Shown piece after piece: positions 1-6,788 of a stretch of 7,422 nt of DNA. Position 1 is the stretch's first letter; every line of letters begins with the position of its first letter. A program made the position numbers and the translations under genes. Below the pieces are notes generated by a model that did no database searches, was not told the origin of the DNA, and was given only the letters and a program-made list of their open reading frames with translations. Source of the stretch: Planctomycetia bacterium (GTDB lineage: Bacteria > Planctomycetota > Phycisphaerae > Phycisphaerales > UBA1924); assembly GCA_005776545.1 (NCBI GenBank), contig SXOY01000248.1:1-7422 (forward strand). Reading direction: 5' to 3'.

Positions 1-345
1 CACCAGATTGTATCTGAAAGATTTCGTAAGCGCCCGTCCAAGTTTTTCACCTTCAGCAACGGCTCTCGCCTTTTCCTTGGCATCCCGTCCTGATCTCTCC
101 GAGCTATCGTGGACACCAGAAGTTTCGGCCAAAGGAGCCTCAATGTCGCCACCGTTGATGCCAATACACGGTACGCCGCAGACCATGAACTCCACTGTCA
201 GGACATCGCCTGCTTTGCCGCTGGGGTAGTCGGAAGGCGCCCGGTGCACAGTACCGACTTTGCTGTCGGGAAACGTGCGGGCGTAAAAATGAGCCGCTTC
301 TTCAGCATCACGGTCATACCAAAGACAGATTGTGTTCTTTTTCAT
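1..345 (-). CDS. PhnB-like VOC family protein, 3' end off the window, C-terminal half aberrant
   Basis: The frame is open from an ATG at 343-345 to the window edge (115 codons, no stop), so the gene is partial. The start has a good ribosome binding site, GGGAG at 353-357, seven bases upstream. Residues 1 to about 72 look like the N-terminal half of a PhnB/3-demethylubiquinone-type VOC protein: it opens MKKNTICLWYDRDAEEA, then has HFYARTFPDS, then APSDYPSGKAGDVLTVEF, then GVPCIGINGG. Such proteins usually bind small molecules or metals in the cytosol. The family normally continues with a segment around a conserved SEAFSFQ-like strand and a DKWG/SWQ motif. Here, after GINGG, the reading becomes a charged, Ala/Lys/Glu-rich stretch (GRDAKEKARAVAEGEKLGRA) that I do not recognise. 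The other two minus-strand frames do not restore the family sequence either. It lies 52 bp behind the M20 amidohydrolase gene and is probably co-transcribed with it. It may be a divergent member, a recombinant or a decaying gene. Confidence 0.7.
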   Translation of the reverse strand, partial: MKKNTICLWYDRDAEEAAHFYARTFPDSKVGTVHRAPSDYPSGKAGDVLTVEFMVCGVPCIGINGGDIEAPLAETSGVHDSSERSGRDAKEKARAVAEGEKLGRALTKSFRYNLV

Positions 346-397
346 CGCGTCGCTCCCGAGTCGTATTTCAGACCGCCGCTAAGAACTCCAAGTTTGA

Positions 398-1789
398 TCA
401 CTTGGAAACGTCGGGAACGGTCTCTGGCTTGGCGAGCAGGTCCAGTACCGAAAGGGTAAACGCAGTGACACCGGTCCGAATCGTCGGTTCCTGATCCGGC
501 AAAAAATTCGCACTGTGCAACCCCGGCAGCAGGAGCGACCGCCCCTTGGACTTCGCATCCGCGAACAGTGCCGCGTTCGTCGCGCCGATCCGAAGCTGAA
601 TCGAAGGCGCTCCCACTGTCACGCCGAACACGCCGAAATCCTCTGATCCCATCAATGGTTCGGTCTTCTTCACATGATCTGTCCCAATTGCCTTCCGCAG
701 GGTGCCTGCGAGCCGCTCAGAAAGCGCTGGATCATTTGTCACAACGTCGTAGCCTTCGCTGGGACTATGGTCGATCAGCGGCTCGCGAGTCGCGCCGCCC
801 GCCAGCGCCTCGGCCTTGGCGATCCGCTTAATGGAATCGATCACCTGCTTGCGCGTCTCGGGCTTAAACGTGCGCACCGTGAGTTCCAGCTTTGCTTCAT
901 CGGGAATGATGTTCCGCTTGGTCCCTGCGTGAAACGTCCCCACCGTCACGACCGCTGTGTCCTGCGGGTCTACTTCGCGCGAAACGATCGTCTGCAATCC
1001 ATCCACGATCCGCGCCGCGATCACGATCGGATCGGTGGTGCGGTGTGGCGTCGAACCGTGTCCGCCGCGTCCGTACACAGTAATGTCTACAGCATCCGAT
1101 GCCGCCATTGCAGGCCCGGGCGTGACACCGACATCGCCTGCAGGCAACTGATTATCCACGTGAATTCCCAGGCAGAAGTCGGGCTTGGGAATTTTATCAA
1201 ACAGCCCTGCCTTCACCATCGACTTGGCTCCACTGAACCCTTCTTCTGCGGGCTGTGCGATCAGCACAAGGGTGCCGTGCCAGCGGTCCTTCTGCTGCGC
1301 GAGTAGTGTCGCCGCGCCTATCAGAGACACCATGTGCACATCGTGCCCGCAGGCATGCATGACGGGAACGATCTCACCGGACCAGTTCTTCATCGTCACT
1401 GTGCTGGCGTGCGCTGCGCCCGTCTGTTCTTTGACTGGCAGCGCATCCATGTCGGCACGGAGGAGAACCGTTGGCCCATTTCCATTGCGCAAAATTCCGA
1501 CGACGCCGTAGCCGCCAATTTTTTCCGTGACTTCGTAGCCGAGTTTTCGGAACTGGGCGGCCATTTTCTCGCTGGTTTTCTCTTCAAACAGAGAGAGTTC
1601 GGGAGTCTTGTGCAAGTCGATGTAAAGGGTGCTGAGAGTGGGGTAAATGGCATCGAGGCCCGCGAGACCCTTAGATGTTTGAACAGATGTTTGTGCGGGA
1701 GCAGGAGAACCCGCCAACAACGACACCATCGCACAGCCGGCGATACAGAGCAACATCGAATGTGTCTTGGAACGAGTCATATGCAACAT
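398..1789 (-). CDS. Secreted M20D-family metal-dependent amidohydrolase (hippurate/IAA-amino acid hydrolase-like)
   Basis: This 463-residue protein belongs to the M20 peptidase family, subfamily D (HipO, IAA-amino acid hydrolase, YkuR relatives). These are zinc- or manganese-dependent enzymes that cleave N-acyl amino acids or amide conjugates. Visible motifs: RADMDALPV (about 111-119), HACGHD (145-150) with the M20D metal-binding Cys147 and His149, the glutamate pair in QPAEE (182-183), GIH (His210), a dimerisation-lid segment with GRGGHGSTPH (240-249), MGSED (380-384) and a C-terminal LHSANF motif with His425. A signal peptide fills residues 1 to about 33 (basic start, hydrophobic core LLCIAGCAMVSLLAG, then an APAQ-like cleavage region), so the enzyme should be periplasmic or secreted, unlike cytosolic HipO. 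All catalytic residues appear intact and the length is normal for a secreted member. The first ATG is preferred because GGGAGG lies five bases upstream; the ATG three codons later would be too far away. The substrate cannot be read from the sequence. Confidence 0.93.
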   Translation of the reverse strand: MLHMTRSKTHSMLLCIAGCAMVSLLAGSPAPAQTSVQTSKGLAGLDAIYPTLSTLYIDLHKTPELSLFEEKTSEKMAAQFRKLGYEVTEKIGGYGVVGILRNGNGPTVLLRADMDALPVKEQTGAAHASTVTMKNWSGEIVPVMHACGHDVHMVSLIGAATLLAQQKDRWHGTLVLIAQPAEEGFSGAKSMVKAGLFDKIPKPDFCLGIHVDNQLPAGDVGVTPGPAMAASDAVDITVYGRGGHGSTPHRTTDPIVIAARIVDGLQTIVSREVDPQDTAVVTVGTFHAGTKRNIIPDEAKLELTVRTFKPETRKQVIDSIKRIAKAEALAGGATREPLIDHSPSEGYDVVTNDPALSERLAGTLRKAIGTDHVKKTEPLMGSEDFGVFGVTVGAPSIQLRIGATNAALFADAKSKGRSLLLPGLHSANFLPDQEPTIRTGVTAFTLSVLDLLAKPETVPDVSK

Positions 1790-1794
1790 TACAA

Positions 1795-1822
1795 CCTCCC
1801 GGGCATCGGGGGATGCCGCGGG
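1795..1822 (-). promoter_or_regulatory. Hairpin overlapping the ribosome binding site of the M20 amidohydrolase gene
   Basis: On the minus strand a stem GGCATC / GATGCC closes a CCCC loop. It is extended by CCCG pairing with CGGG, with one bulged C, giving ten base pairs over 1798-1822. The last three G of the 3' arm are also the first three bases of the Shine-Dalgarno GGGAGG (1795-1800), five bases before the ATG. No T-run follows the stem, so it is a poor intrinsic terminator for the DUF1801 gene upstream. As an RNA it could partly mask the ribosome binding site and lower or regulate translation of the amidohydrolase. The structure is read from sequence; the function is inference. Confidence 0.4.
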
Positions 1823-1845
1823 CGGATGATAGCAAGTGGTGCTTG

Positions 1846-2418
1846 TCAGGCGGGGCGACGCGGACTCTTCCTTGCCGGAAGATTCTTGACCGGACTCTTC
1901 TTGCCACTCTTCTTGGCCGCTGCCGAACGAATGATGACAGGGCCGGCCCCCCTCCTTGCAAATGGAACAGGATTGCGGGCGATGGCTTCATCGATCAGAG
2001 ACACGACCGCAGGACGCGCGAGCGTGGAGGCGCTTGCCAGATCAATGAAGCGCGTCTGGCTGGACCCCTTCAGCAGTTTCTCAGGGTCCGGCAGATCTTT
2101 GCCTTTATTGAAATAGAACTTCACACCATCAGCGTCGCCTCGGATAGCCAGAACTCCCTCGTATCCGTGCTCACTGGGTGAATAGCTGATGACGAACCAA
2201 CCGCGATATTCATATACCACCTCAAAACAAGTGGGCAGACGAATTCGCAGCGAGCGCCGCATGGAAGCGACGAGTTTCGATTGCTTTGGCGCGAACTTGG
2301 TGATGAGCGTTCGCAGTTGGGCTTCTGCTGCTCGTCGACCCGCCGCGGATTGGGGGCTTTTGGCGACTGCTTCGGGTTTGGCTGGCCGGCGAGCGGATGT
2401 CTTTTTCTTATCGCTCAT
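1846..2418 (-). CDS. DUF1801 domain protein with basic, histone-like tail
   Basis: This is a 190-residue protein. I start it at the ATG at 2416-2418 because AAGGAG (2424-2429) lies five bases upstream. The adjacent ATG at 2419-2421 is only two bases from it, and a longer reading from 2490 would overlap the preceding gene and add an implausible leader. Residues 1-33 are basic and Ala/Pro/Lys-rich. Residues about 34-149 match the DUF1801 (YdhG-like) fold by eye: RLPTCFEVVYEY, then WFVISYSPSE, then KFYFNKGKDLPDPEKLLKG, then SQTRFIDLAS. The segment GPVIIRSAAA (159-168), followed by a terminal RRP, recalls the end of many DUF1801 proteins. The last 22 residues are Lys/Arg/Pro/Ser-rich (KKSGKKSPVKNLPARKSPRR), like histone H1 tails. 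The biochemical role of DUF1801 is unknown to me. There is no signal peptide or membrane segment, so it is cytosolic and may touch nucleic acid through its tails. It follows the RING-TerD gene on the same strand after 65 bp. Confidence 0.85.
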   Translation of the reverse strand: MSDKKKTSARRPAKPEAVAKSPQSAAGRRAAEAQLRTLITKFAPKQSKLVASMRRSLRIRLPTCFEVVYEYRGWFVISYSPSEHGYEGVLAIRGDADGVKFYFNKGKDLPDPEKLLKGSSQTRFIDLASASTLARPAVVSLIDEAIARNPVPFARRGAGPVIIRSAAAKKSGKKSPVKNLPARKSPRRPA

Positions 2419-2483
2419 CATGGCTCCTTGTGGAAAACGAGGTTCTGAAGCTGATAGACAAACAACCAGGACCCCAACCGCTG

Positions 2484-5081
2484 CTAACATCTCGAGGAAA
2501 ACAGGTCGCTGGCTGCTAGTGTCGACGGCAGTTGGTCGCGGAATAGCGAGTAGATATCACTTCCCTCGGGTAGGCCGAGATCGCCTCGATATAGAAGTGC
2601 AAGCATCGGTCTGCCGTCCTGCGGAAGTGTCTTCACTCGCTCACCTTTGCCAGGCAGAATTCGGACATGAAATTCCTCAATTGGCTCATCAGCCTGCCGA
2701 ACGAACTCATTGATAGACCCGTCTCGGACTAAGACGCGTCTGCATCGGGCCGCGGCGTGCAGGAGGCCGAGATCGAACATTGATGGCCGCAGTCCAGCGC
2801 CAAAGTATGAGAGCAGCGTCGGGCAAAGCTGAGAAATGCTCGCGTTTGAGGTGGCCACATTGTTCAATGCGAACTGGCCCTTAGACTGAACATCGAGCCA
2901 GTGCAACATATCTTGCTTGAGATCCAGAACCAAGGGTAGATATATCCCATTTTCGCCGTCGAGTGAGAACCTCAACTCCACGGTCCTGGGGTCGAAATGC
3001 TGGCCGCCGACATCGTCTCTCAACATGATTCCCGCAAAGCCGCGCTCGAGCTTGCTGAAGGGCATGCCGCGATAGCTGTTCACTACCATTACCGCAAAGC
3101 GTGCCCCGATCGCGGCCGCGGCGTCGGTGTGCAAGTCAACGAACTCGGTCGCGCCATCCGGCCATGGAGCATCGCGCAGATCCCCCGAACTCTGCGCCAC
3201 AAGCGACTCACCAACGGTAAACCGCAACTCGTAGTACGAGCATACACCTAGGTAGCCCCACTGGTCATCGTAAAATGCAACCGAAAGATCCAAGTCGGTC
3301 TGGCTCCCGCCCTTTTGGGGCTGGCACCAGTGCAGAAAGAGTCGCACTGTCTTTCCGGCGCAAGCGGGGACACGTGACCCACGGGGCAAGTTCACAGCCG
3401 AGACGCTCGCTGTGCGCTCGTTGAAAGGTGCCATCACATCTTGAAGTTTAGCGTCGATCAAACCAGTCTCAAAACTCGGCTGCTGCGCAAAACGTGCCAG
3501 CAGTTCCTTACGAATTGCCTTGACGATCGGCCCTGCAATTTCTGAACAGATGGTCTGGCGATTGTCGACAGCCGACGCACCTTTGGCGATCCGTCCTTTT
3601 GGCCAGTACACGCGGACGGGAGCCTTATTCGCGCGGCTGGGAAGGTGCTTGAGCAGCGTGACCAGGAGCGGTGTCGCGAGACGGGGGACTAATTCACCGA
3701 AAGCTTGTGTGACAGCCCTCGCATCTGCATCGGTGGTGGTGGTTCGAATTGTGTGGTCGAGCCGCCGCCCAAACTCTCCTGGGCGCTCCGACAGCAATGC
3801 AACCAGAGCTTGCGTGTTGTGCGAGGCAATAGCCTCGTCCAACTTGCCATACCAGGTTCGAAACGTTGGAGCCGGTGTTCCATCCGGTGCCTTCTTGCGC
3901 AAGATCTGAAACGCTTTTGCAACGTTTGGAAAGCGATCTGCGTATTCGTGTGGATGGAGGAACTCGCCTACCCACACCCAATATGACCGGTGACGCAGCA
4001 TGTCCTCAGTCATCTGCTCGGGCGGCATTGTCTCTAGCAAGGCAAACAATTCCCGCCGCAGCGACCGCGACATTTTCGCTACTTTGAACCGGCGGATTTG
4101 AATTGGTACATGCACGGTTCCTGGCATAGTGCCGAGAGCCTGCGCCCCCAAAAGTTTCGCAATTGCCCCCCAAAATCGACCGGGCTGCTCCGGATGTTGT
4201 ACAGGGCGATTGACAATCTCAGCCTGCAGCGAGCCGTCGGTGCCGGACATTACCGCAATCAGGCGCAACAGATCGGTTGCAGTATTCATGTAGCGGCGAG
4301 CGTGTGTCATAACAGCGCTCGCGGGACACATCCGCAGCAATCCTCCGAACACCACTGCGATGTTCTCCCGAAGTGGAATCTCTTCTGGCAGCCATGACAC
4401 GACATCGAGCTGGTGCGCCGAAATGATCGTTTCCAATGCGCTGCGGTCTTGTGGTGATAGAGCCTGGGTCCGCCTGCAAAGACTGCAAAACAGAGCGCGG
4501 GAATCGCTAATGACATCAGATCCAAGTTCGAGGATCTTGTATCTGACCTGCTCCCGCGGTAGCTCGCGACCCGGAGACTCTCGAAAAAAGGGCGATGACG
4601 CATCGACATGGTGCTCACACACCGGGCATGCGCTGTAGTTGCTTCCGTCGAAGCAATGGTCGCACACGACATGTGTACATGGCTTGAGCACGTGCGTCGT
4701 GCCGACTCTGCTGCAGAACAGACAAGGTTGGTCCTGGGCCTGGAGAAAGTGAACTAGAACCTTGCTCCACCAGAGGCTGGCCGTGTCATCCGGCACGCCA
4801 TCGGGGAATTTCCTGAAGAGAGGTGTGTGCTTTTGGTCGCCGCCCACCTGCTTCAATAAGGCATTAACACACCAAGGGAGCAGACGTCCTAGAGAATCCG
4901 CATCGCACGATTTCATCCGGGAACGCAGACGAAATGAGGGCAAGTATCCGATGTTCGCGAGTTCGAGTTCGAACGCTCGGAGTTGCTTTTCTTCTGGTGA
5001 GTTGCTACCAGAACTCAGGAATACAAGCCCGCTACGGGTCAGTAGCATCTCTTCAACGGATTGCGGCTGAACCTCGGGCAT
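2484..5081 (-). CDS. Large RING-finger protein with TerD-like domain (MXAN_6230/SCO0854-type)
   Basis: This is an 865-residue protein when started at the ATG at 5079-5081. An in-frame TTG at 5124-5126 would add 15 residues; neither has a clear Shine-Dalgarno. I prefer the ATG because family-like sequence (VEEMLLTRSGLV) begins only about nine residues after it. Residues 120-155 form a complete C3HC4 RING: C120-x2-C123-x11-C135-x-H137-x2-C140-x2-C143-x8-C152-x2-C155. RINGs bind two zinc ions and in eukaryotes recruit ubiquitin-conjugating enzymes. An extra CSLC pair lies at 199-202. A long, mostly helical-looking middle (about 205-570) has no domain I recognise. Residues about 575-690 resemble TerD, the calcium-binding domain of tellurite/stress-response proteins: DLDLSVAFYD, SGDLRDAPWPDGATEFVDL, then the typical VMVVNSYRGMPFSKLERGF. 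About 175 further residues are unassigned. There is no signal peptide or membrane helix, so it is cytosolic. By memory it matches the MXAN_6230/SCO0854 RING family of myxobacteria and streptomycetes, whose function I do not know. It is divergent from the ADP-ribosylglycohydrolase gene. Confidence 0.88.
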   Translation of the reverse strand: MPEVQPQSVEEMLLTRSGLVFLSSGSNSPEEKQLRAFELELANIGYLPSFRLRSRMKSCDADSLGRLLPWCVNALLKQVGGDQKHTPLFRKFPDGVPDDTASLWWSKVLVHFLQAQDQPCLFCSRVGTTHVLKPCTHVVCDHCFDGSNYSACPVCEHHVDASSPFFRESPGRELPREQVRYKILELGSDVISDSRALFCSLCRRTQALSPQDRSALETIISAHQLDVVSWLPEEIPLRENIAVVFGGLLRMCPASAVMTHARRYMNTATDLLRLIAVMSGTDGSLQAEIVNRPVQHPEQPGRFWGAIAKLLGAQALGTMPGTVHVPIQIRRFKVAKMSRSLRRELFALLETMPPEQMTEDMLRHRSYWVWVGEFLHPHEYADRFPNVAKAFQILRKKAPDGTPAPTFRTWYGKLDEAIASHNTQALVALLSERPGEFGRRLDHTIRTTTTDADARAVTQAFGELVPRLATPLLVTLLKHLPSRANKAPVRVYWPKGRIAKGASAVDNRQTICSEIAGPIVKAIRKELLARFAQQPSFETGLIDAKLQDVMAPFNERTASVSAVNLPRGSRVPACAGKTVRLFLHWCQPQKGGSQTDLDLSVAFYDDQWGYLGVCSYYELRFTVGESLVAQSSGDLRDAPWPDGATEFVDLHTDAAAAIGARFAVMVVNSYRGMPFSKLERGFAGIMLRDDVGGQHFDPRTVELRFSLDGENGIYLPLVLDLKQDMLHWLDVQSKGQFALNNVATSNASISQLCPTLLSYFGAGLRPSMFDLGLLHAAARCRRVLVRDGSINEFVRQADEPIEEFHVRILPGKGERVKTLPQDGRPMLALLYRGDLGLPEGSDIYSLFRDQLPSTLAASDLFSSRC

Positions 5082-5207
5082 GCGTAGTTCAAAAAAAGGG
5101 GAGGAAATCGCCTGAACTGTTGACAATTAGAAGGAAGTCCAGGCTCAGCCTCCCGGAGCTATTCTAGTCTGCAGTGAGACACAAGTGATACCTGGGAGCA
5201 AAATGCC
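5082..5207. promoter_or_regulatory. Divergent intergenic region between the RING-TerD and ADP-ribosylglycohydrolase genes
   Basis: This 126 bp gap (81 bp if the RING gene starts at the upstream TTG) must hold the promoters of both head-to-head genes. A TAGAAT hexamer on the minus strand (forward 5161-5166), five of six matches to the -10 consensus, could serve the RING gene, but no good -35 sits 16-18 bases upstream. On the plus strand GGGAG at 5194-5198 is the likely ribosome binding site of the glycohydrolase. I see no clear operator palindrome. That the region is regulatory follows from gene orientation; the exact sites are uncertain. Confidence 0.35.
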
Positions 5208-6140
5208 CTGAACCTAACCGCACGAAGTTTTCAAGGATGCATACTCGGTCTGGCTCTCGGAGATGCGCTTGGCGCGCCATTTGAAGGTGGCCTGCTTGAG
5301 CGATTGCTGTGGCGGCTGATCGGTCGAACCAAATCTGGTGAAATGCGATGGACGGACGACACACAGATGTCGATTGATGTAATGGAGTCCCTCATCGCCC
5401 AGGGGAACGTTGATACCGACGATCTGGCATCTCGATTCGCGGCGAGTTACCGCTGGAGCCGCGGCTATGGACCAGGCGCATCGAAGGTATTGAAACGAAT
5501 CGCAAACGGGGAGAGATGGGAGCAGGCGAGCCGGTCGGTGTATCGCGATGGGTCGTTTGGCAACGGGGCTGCGATGCGTGCGCCAGTGATTGGGCTGTTT
5601 TTTGCTCACAAGCCACGGGAAATTGATGGTGCCGCGCGAATGTCGGCCATTGTCACGCACGCCCATCCGCTTGGAATTGAAGGAGCGGCGTTGATCGCGC
5701 ACGCGACAGCCGGCGCTGCGCGAGGGGATTCAACTGAAGCAATATTGCAACTAGTCTCAGAACACTGTGAATCAGATTCAATGACATCGCGAATTGCGAT
5801 CGCGCAGAAATGGTTGGCATCGAGCAATGATGTGCGACCGGTCGATATCGCGCGCCAACTGGGCCATGGGATCGCGGCATCGGAATCATGCATCACGGCT
5901 CTCTACCTGGCGCTGCGATTTCGTGACACAGACTTCCTCGCAATGCAGCAGATGGTCGCTGCGATGGGAGGAGATGCGGACACTATTGGCGCAATGGCTG
6001 GCGCGATCTGGGGCGCGGCCAACGGAGTTCCTCCAGTGCCCGCGGAACTCCTCATTAGACTTGAACAGCGAGAGAGGCTTTCAACATTAGCTGCGGCACT
6101 TTACCGACAAACCTGCAACACGGCCAATGTGATCGCATAA
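5208..6140 (+). CDS. ADP-ribosylglycohydrolase (ARH/DraG family), start codon unresolved
   Basis: Read from a CTG at 5208 this gives 310 residues, normal for the ARH/DraG family. These magnesium-dependent enzymes remove ADP-ribose from proteins or from small or nucleic-acid substrates. Motifs, numbered from that start: GLALGDALGAPFEG (14-27), WTDDTQM (48-54) with the Thr-Asp-Asp metal ligands, GSFGNGAAMR (115-124), THAHP (150-154), and the second metal motif GGDADT (254-259) with Asp256, Asp258 and Thr259. All are intact, so the protein should be catalytically competent and cytosolic. The start is odd. The conserved N-terminal motif is in frame, but no ATG, GTG or TTG precedes it after the in-frame stop at 5175. 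The first TTG (5304) would cut away the GDALG motif. An ATG at 5203, four bases after GGGAG, is in another frame and stops at its third codon. Either CTG is the start, nine bases after GGGAG, or a single base is missing after that ATG. It is divergent from the RING-TerD gene. Confidence 0.9.
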   Translation: MNLTARSFQGCILGLALGDALGAPFEGGLLERLLWRLIGRTKSGEMRWTDDTQMSIDVMESLIAQGNVDTDDLASRFAASYRWSRGYGPGASKVLKRIANGERWEQASRSVYRDGSFGNGAAMRAPVIGLFFAHKPREIDGAARMSAIVTHAHPLGIEGAALIAHATAGAARGDSTEAILQLVSEHCESDSMTSRIAIAQKWLASSNDVRPVDIARQLGHGIAASESCITALYLALRFRDTDFLAMQQMVAAMGGDADTIGAMAGAIWGAANGVPPVPAELLIRLEQRERLSTLAAALYRQTCNTANVIA

Positions 6141-6258
6141 GTGCTTTCACAACTTAGAATATTGTACCAGGATGAAAAGCCGCATCCATTTGCGATATCA
6201 TCAAGGTAGTAGACGGAATAATGTAACATTTGACCTGGATCCTATTTCGGAGCATTTC

Positions 6259-6765
6259 ATGACACGATTCATCATTTTGTCCGCCGCGGCACTTATCAGC
6301 AGCATTTTCGCCGGCTGTGCATCCACTCACACTGCCAACCCTGGCACCGCTCAAACAAGCGTTTCAGGTGACCCCCACATGCAACTTGGCAATTTCTCGG
6401 TGAGTCTGGTTGTCAAAGACATAGCCGCGTCGAGAGCGTTTTATGAGAAGCTGGGATTTCAGGTCGTTTCGGGCGATCAGTCCAAGAACTGGCTCGTCCT
6501 CAGAAACGAAGACACCAAGATCGGTCTCTTCCAAGGGATGTTCCCCAAGAACACACTCACGTTCAATCCTGGCTGGGACAGCAACAAGAACACGTTGCCG
6601 GAGTTTAGAGATGTCCGCGACCTTCAGAAAACCCTCAAAACCCGCGGCCTCACGCCCAGCCCCGCCGCCGATGAGGCTACTAATGGCCCTGCGTACTTCA
6701 TGCTCATCGATCCGGATGGCAACCCGATCCTGTTTGATCAGCATGTAGCAAGTCCGAAGAAATAA
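6259..6765 (+). CDS. Putative VOC (glyoxalase-fold) lipoprotein
   Basis: This is a 168-residue protein. The ATG at 6259 is chosen because GGAG (6249-6252) lies six bases upstream and because a lipoprotein signal follows at once: MTR, a hydrophobic run FIILSAAALISSIF, then AGC with Cys20. The -3 residue of the lipobox is Phe, slightly off consensus. A longer in-frame start at 6172 would bury this signal and is unlikely. Residues about 45-163 are one VOC unit: FSVSLVVKDIAASRAFYEKLGF, then WLVLRNEDTKIGLFQGMF, a loop with FNPGWDS, a helix EFRDVRDLQKTLKTRG, and AYFMLIDPDGNPILFD at the end. The positions that carry metal ligands in glyoxalase I are not His or Glu here (Ser in the first strand, Leu in the GNPILF strand), so it is more likely a binding or non-metal VOC protein. 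It should sit at the outer or cytoplasmic membrane facing the periplasm. The ligand is unknown. It lies 118 bp after the glycohydrolase gene on the same strand, so it may be separately transcribed. Confidence 0.87.
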   Translation: MTRFIILSAAALISSIFAGCASTHTANPGTAQTSVSGDPHMQLGNFSVSLVVKDIAASRAFYEKLGFQVVSGDQSKNWLVLRNEDTKIGLFQGMFPKNTLTFNPGWDSNKNTLPEFRDVRDLQKTLKTRGLTPSPAADEATNGPAYFMLIDPDGNPILFDQHVASPKK

Positions 6766-6788
6766 TCGGAAAGCACGAACTCGATTTC

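Noticed and set aside
1798..1822. Hairpin as an intrinsic terminator of the DUF1801 gene
   Set aside because: It is followed by the GGGAGG ribosome binding site and not by a T-run, so termination is unlikely.
2189..2713. Long plus-strand open frame over the DUF1801 and RING-TerD genes, and many similar ones at 674-1306, 1334-2116 and 6364-7119
   Set aside because: They lie opposite or out of frame with well-supported genes, have low-complexity or Arg/Ser-rich translations and show no family motifs.
5120..5125. Perfect TTGACA on the plus strand, like a -35 box for the glycohydrolase gene
   Set aside because: No -10-like hexamer lies 16-18 bases downstream (the sequence there is GC-rich); the nearest candidate, TATTCT at 5160, is 34 bases away.
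5793..5806. GCGATCGC octamer resembling the cyanobacterial HIP1 repeat
   Set aside because: It is a single occurrence within a coding region and not over-represented in the window.
6172..6258. Upstream extension of the VOC lipoprotein
   Set aside because: It would place 29 polar residues before a clear signal peptide, and the ATG at 6259 has a better placed ribosome binding site.
6141..6258. Promoter for the VOC lipoprotein in the 118 bp gap (TAGAAT near 6155, AATAAT near 6217)
   Set aside because: AT-rich hexamers are present but none has a -35 partner at a suitable distance.
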